Below, in pieces: positions 60,742 through 64,000 of a stretch of 64,000 bases of DNA (position 1 is its first letter; the number at the start of each line of letters is the position of its first letter). The notes beneath the pieces are model-generated. The model was not told where the DNA came from. It saw only the letters and a list, made by a program, of their open reading frames with translations, and did not search any database. Position numbers and translations under genes: made by a program. Source of the DNA: Sphingomonadales bacterium (lineage in GTDB: Bacteria > Pseudomonadota > Alphaproteobacteria > Sphingomonadales > Sphingomonadaceae); contig JANXVZ010000013.1 of assembly GCA_025351405.1 (NCBI GenBank), forward strand, positions 106,442-170,441, read 5' to 3'.

Positions 60742-61577
60742 GCGGCCTTGTCCTTTGAATGGCGAGCGCTGCGGACGGCCATGGCAAGGCCCGCGACCAG
60801 CGCCCCGACACGGGCCGGAATGTCGTTGGCGCGATCAGTCGCGGCATTGCCGATGGTGTCGACAATTGCCGAGCCGACGACGACGGCATCGGCGTGGCGC
60901 GCGATGGCGGCCGCCTGCTCGGGTGTTCGAACGCCGAAGCCGACGGCGATGGGCAGCTTCGTCGATTGCTTGAGGCGGGCGACGGCGGCAGCGACGTCGC
61001 TGGCGGTGGCGGCATTGGCGCCGGTAACCCCGGCCACCGCGACATAATAGAGGAAGCCCGATGCGCCATCGAGCACCTGCGGCAACCGCGCGGCATCGGT
61101 GGTCGGTGTCGCCAGCCGGATGAGGTGGAGGCCGTGTTCGCCAAGCGATGGAGTCAATTCGGCGGCTTCCTCGGGCGGCAGGTCGACGACAATGGTGCCA
61201 TCCAGCCCGGCGGCAGCGGCATCGGCGGCGAACCTGGCGGGGCCATAGTGCAGGATCGGGTTGAAATAACCCATCAGGATCAACGGTGTGACGTTGTCGC
61301 TGCGGCGGAACTCGCTGACCATGGCGAGGACGTCGCGCAGCTTTGTGCCACCCGCCAGGCTGCGCAGATTACCGGCCTGGATGGCGGGCCCATCGGCCAT
61401 CGGATCGGTAAAGGGCATGCCGAGTTCGACGATGTCGGCGCCGTTGGCAACGAGCGCGGCGAGAATTTCCGCGGAAATCGCCGGCTCCGGATCGCCGGCG
61501 GTCACGAACGTCACCAGCGCGGCGCGGTCTTGCGCGGCACAGGCGGCAAAGCGGGCGGAGAGCCGGTCCGCCTTCAC
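60738..61577 (-). CDS. trpA: tryptophan synthase alpha chain
   Basis: A 279-residue TIM-barrel subunit cleaving indole-3-glycerol phosphate. Catalytic Glu and Asp are in [19 protein letters not shown]; phosphate-binding loops appear as GVTGAN and GFGVRTPEQ, with VVVGSAIVD. The start is GTG at 61577, overlapping the trpB stop (GTGA); a longer upstream frame lies inside trpB. Confidence 0.96.
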   Translation of the reverse strand: MKADRLSARFAACAAQDRAALVTFVTAGDPEPAISAEILAALVANGADIVELGMPFTDPMADGPAIQAGNLRSLAGGTKLRDVLAMVSEFRRSDNVTPLILMGYFNPILHYGPARFAADAAAAGLDGTIVVDLPPEEAAELTPSLGEHGLHLIRLATPTTDAARLPQVLDGASGFLYYVAVAGVTGANAATASDVAAAVARLKQSTKLPIAVGFGVRTPEQAAAIARHADAVVVGSAIVDTIGNAATDRANDIPARVGALVAGLAMAVRSARHSKDKAA

Positions 61578-62821
61578 AGCTTTACCCCGAGCACGTTCGC
61601 CACGGTGAAGATGTCCTTGTCGCCGCGCCCGCACATGTTGGCGATGATCAGCCGGTCCGCAGCCATCGCCGGCGCCATCCGCATCACCGCCGCCATCGCA
61701 TGCGCCGGTTCGAGCGCCGGAATGATGCCCTCGACCTTGCAGAGCAGCTTGAAGGCTTCCATCGCGTCATCGTCGGTCGCCGACTGATAGTCGACGCGGC
61801 CAATGGCGTGGAGCCAGGCGTGCTCGGGGCCGATGCCCGGATAGTCCAGTCCGGCCGAGATCGAATGTGCCTCGGTAATCTGGCCGTCATCGTCCTGGAG
61901 CAGCATGGTCTTGTTGCCGTGGAGGACGCCCGGGCTGCCGCCGATCAGCGAGGCGGCATGTTCGCCGGTGGCAAGGCCATGACCCGCCGCCTCGACCCCG
62001 ACCATGCGGACATCGGCGTCATCGAGGAAGGGGTGGAACAGCCCGATGGCATTCGAGCCGCCGCCGATCGCCGCGACCAGCACGTCGGGCAGCCGGCCTT
62101 CGGCCTCCAGGATCTGGGCGCGCGCTTCGCGACCGATCACCGACTGGAAGTTGCGGACCAGTTCCGGATAGGGGTGCGGGCCGGCGGCGGTGCCGATGAT
62201 GTAAAAGGTGTCGTGGACATTGGTCACCCAGTCCCGCAGCGCCTCGTTCATCGCGTCCTTGAGCGTCTTGGATCCCGATTCGACGGCGCGGACTTCGGCG
62301 CCCAGCAGCTTCATGCGGAACACGTTGGGCGCCTGCCGCTCGATGTCGCGTGAACCCATGTAAATGACGCAGGGCAGGCCGAAGCGCGCGGCGACGGTGG
62401 CAGTGGCGACACCGTGCTGTCCGGCGCCGGTTTCGGCGATGATGCGGGTCTTGCCCATGCGCTTGGCCAGCAGGATCTGGCCGATGCAGTTGTTGATCTT
62501 GTGGGCGCCGGTGTGGTTGAGCTCGTCGCGCTTCAGATAGATTTTGGCGCCGTTGCCGGGTTGGCCGGCGTCCGCGGCGAGCTTGGCAAGGTGCCGCGTC
62601 AGGCTTTCGGCAAAGTACAGTGGGCTTGGCCGGCCGACGTAATTCTTGAGCAGGTCGTCGAACTCGGCCTCGAACGCCGGGTCGGCCTGGGCGGCGCGAT
62701 AGTGCGTCTCCAGATCGAGAATCAGCGGCATCAGGGTTTCGGCGACATATCGCCCGCCGAACTGGCCGAAATGGCCGCGTTCGTCGGGGCCGCTGCGCAG
62801 CGATGGCGAATGGATGTTCAT
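61574..62821 (-). CDS. trpB: tryptophan synthase beta chain
   Basis: A 415-residue PLP enzyme joining indole and serine. The PLP Lys108 lies in [38 protein letters not shown] and the final region [10 protein letters not shown] are diagnostic. The N-terminus [17 protein letters not shown] is canonical. ATG start, overlapping the trpF stop by 4 bp. Confidence 0.97.
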   Translation of the reverse strand: MNIHSPSLRSGPDERGHFGQFGGRYVAETLMPLILDLETHYRAAQADPAFEAEFDDLLKNYVGRPSPLYFAESLTRHLAKLAADAGQPGNGAKIYLKRDELNHTGAHKINNCIGQILLAKRMGKTRIIAETGAGQHGVATATVAARFGLPCVIYMGSRDIERQAPNVFRMKLLGAEVRAVESGSKTLKDAMNEALRDWVTNVHDTFYIIGTAAGPHPYPELVRNFQSVIGREARAQILEAEGRLPDVLVAAIGGGSNAIGLFHPFLDDADVRMVGVEAAGHGLATGEHAASLIGGSPGVLHGNKTMLLQDDDGQITEAHSISAGLDYPGIGPEHAWLHAIGRVDYQSATDDDAMEAFKLLCKVEGIIPALEPAHAMAAVMRMAPAMAADRLIIANMCGRGDKDIFTVANVLGVKL

Positions 62822-63453
62822 GCGTCCCTCATGGCAGCGGCAAAGGCTGCGATCTTGTGCAATGACTTGACCCCCGGCGCGTCCTCGACCCCCGACGACA
62901 CATCGACGAATGCCGGCCGTGCCGCGCGCACCGCCTCGCCGACGTTGGCGATGGCCAGCCCGCCCGAAAGCCCCCAGGGAATCGGCGGCGCAAAATCTGC
63001 CATCAGTCGCCAGTCGAACGTCACGCCATTGCCTCCCGGAAGCGGCGACCCACTAGGCGCTTTGGCATCGAGGAGCAACCGTTTGGCAGGGCCGGCGCCG
63101 GCGATGGCGGCGCGAATATCGGCGCGGGTGGCGACGCCCGATGCCCGCCAGACGGGCTTGCCGGTGCGCCCCGCAATCTCGGCGAGGCGCTGCGGCGTTT
63201 CACGACCGTGGAGTTGCAGCGTGTCGATGCCGGCGGCGAGCACCGCGTCGACAAGGGCGTCGTCGGGGTCGACCAGCACCGCGACCTTGCCGATGCCTGT
63301 CGGTACCTGGGCGACAAGTCCGGCGGCGCGTTCCGGCGTGATGTTGCGCGGCGAGGGCGGGAAGAAGACAAAGCCGACCCAGCGTGCGCCGGCGGCGATC
63401 GCGGCATTGACGCTGTCCGGTGTCGACAGCCCGCAAATCTTGAGATCGATCAC
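62818..63453 (-). CDS. trpF: phosphoribosylanthranilate isomerase
   Basis: A 211-residue TIM-barrel enzyme of tryptophan synthesis. [34 protein letters not shown] at the start holds the catalytic Cys; LQLHGRETP and the catalytic Asp in LLLDAKAP follow, and [12 protein letters not shown] ends the phosphate site. The start is GTG, overlapping the pyrF stop (GTGA). Confidence 0.95.
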   Translation of the reverse strand: MIDLKICGLSTPDSVNAAIAAGARWVGFVFFPPSPRNITPERAAGLVAQVPTGIGKVAVLVDPDDALVDAVLAAGIDTLQLHGRETPQRLAEIAGRTGKPVWRASGVATRADIRAAIAGAGPAKRLLLDAKAPSGSPLPGGNGVTFDWRLMADFAPPIPWGLSGGLAIANVGEAVRAARPAFVDVSSGVEDAPGVKSLHKIAAFAAAMRDA

Positions 63454-64000
63454 GCCAGTTCCCGCGCGATCGCTGCCGCCGCCGCTGCGGGGTCGCTGGC
63501 GCCGGTGATCGGACGGCCGATGACCAGCACCGAGGCTCCTGCCGCCAATGCGTCGCGCGGGGTCGTCACCCGCTTCTGGTCACCCACCGCACTGCCCGCC
63601 GGGCGCACGCCGGGAACGACTATCGTCGCCTCCGGCCAGGCGGCGCGCACTGCCGCGGTTTCGAGCGGCGAGGCCACCACACCGTCGCAACCGGCGACGC
63701 GCACCAGCCCCGCCAGCCGCGCCACTTGTGCCGCCGTGCCATCGGCGACACCTGCCGCGACAAGGTCGTCGTCGTCGAGACTGGTCAACACCGTCACCGC
63801 GATGACCCTGGTGGCCGCCGGTGCAGCCGCCCGCGCCGCGGCCAGCATCGCATGGCCACCCGCTGCATGAACGGTCAGCAGTGTCGGGGCGAGGGGTGCC
63901 AGCGACCGCACGGCCCCAGCCACGGTATTGGGTATGTCGTGGAGCTTGAGGTCGAGGAAGATCGGCAGGCCCAGCCCGGCGATCGCCGCCACCCCGGAGG
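63450..64000 (-). CDS. pyrF: orotidine 5'-phosphate decarboxylase (5' truncated)
   Basis: The frame continues off the right edge of the window, so the N-terminus is missing; 183 complete codons remain. The catalytic [11 protein letters not shown] motif (Lys, Asp), [30 protein letters not shown] and the ending [16 protein letters not shown] are all PyrF hallmarks. It catalyses the last step of UMP synthesis and is the first visible gene of the coupled pyrF-trpF-trpB-trpA-accD run. Confidence 0.94.
   Translation of the reverse strand, partial: SGVAAIAGLGLPIFLDLKLHDIPNTVAGAVRSLAPLAPTLLTVHAAGGHAMLAAARAAAPAATRVIAVTVLTSLDDDDLVAAGVADGTAAQVARLAGLVRVAGCDGVVASPLETAAVRAAWPEATIVVPGVRPAGSAVGDQKRVTTPRDALAAGASVLVIGRPITGASDPAAAAAAIARELA

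Noticed and set aside
1..64000. CRISPR arrays, tRNA/rRNA genes, insertion sequences, prophage
   Set aside because: No spaced direct repeats, no recognisable tRNA or rRNA sequence, no transposase or phage structural protein in any frame I read.

Overview
The window is a gene-dense, GC-rich chromosomal segment. It most resembles an alphaproteobacterium of the order Sphingomonadales. The clues are the gene orders pyrF-trpF-trpB-trpA-accD-folC and rpmH-rnpA-yidD-yidC-engB, a PEP-CTERM protein ending in a PEPESWAMM-type sorting signal, a sphingomonad-style TonB-dependent receptor, two Rieske oxygenases and two glutathione S-transferases. I saw no tRNA, rRNA, CRISPR array, insertion sequence or phage module. 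The assignment rests on gene content and order, not on a database search.

Layout. 1-6.5 kb: a truncated M28 peptidase, a GST, a GFA-type zinc protein, a secreted DUF4240 protein, a coniferyl-aldehyde-type dehydrogenase and a divergent acyl-CoA synthetase, then a 26-residue membrane peptide. 6.5-8.5 kb: an AI-2E family transporter with a long C-terminal extension. 8.7-18.2 kb: a polyamine or amine uptake and gamma-glutamylation locus. It has two glutamine-synthetase-like ligases, a FAD amine oxidase, a complete Pot-type ABC transporter, then a PEP-CTERM protein and a PuuD-like hydrolase. 18.3-23.7 kb: transaldolase, XerC, a probable polymorphic toxin (Tox-REase-7-like nuclease) with a HEAT-repeat immunity protein, and tadG/tadE-like genes. 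24.1-30 kb: an ENPP-type phosphodiesterase, a prohibitin-family protein and a three-gene DyP-peroxidase operon. 30.1-41.4 kb: TPR-sulfotransferase, TonB receptor, Rieske oxygenase with M20 peptidase, a dicarboxylate symporter, ComM, a PGPGW membrane protein and a proline-iminopeptidase-like hydrolase.

41.5-44.8 kb is the ribosome/membrane-insertion cluster rpmH-rnpA-yidD-yidC-engB. 45.2-49.5 kb holds a GST, a second M28 peptidase, a DUF1499 protein and dapE. 49.5-54.6 kb, on the minus strand, holds an orphan lipoprotein, an XpaC-like/TelA pair, a transglutaminase-like protease and a second Rieske oxygenase. 54.7-58.5 kb holds dgkA, a TfoX-N protein, ampG, an OlsB-like acyltransferase and a FrnE-like DsbA protein. 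58.5-64 kb is the minus-strand cluster pyrF-trpF-trpB-trpA-accD-folC, entered at its 5' end by a truncated pyrF.

Most neighbouring same-strand genes overlap by 4 bp (ATGA, GTGA or TTGA), which implies translational coupling. GTG and TTG starts are frequent. The most unusual items are the toxin/immunity pair placed directly behind the tad genes, the DyP operon with an internally duplicated membrane partner, and the amine locus with two different ligase paralogues.
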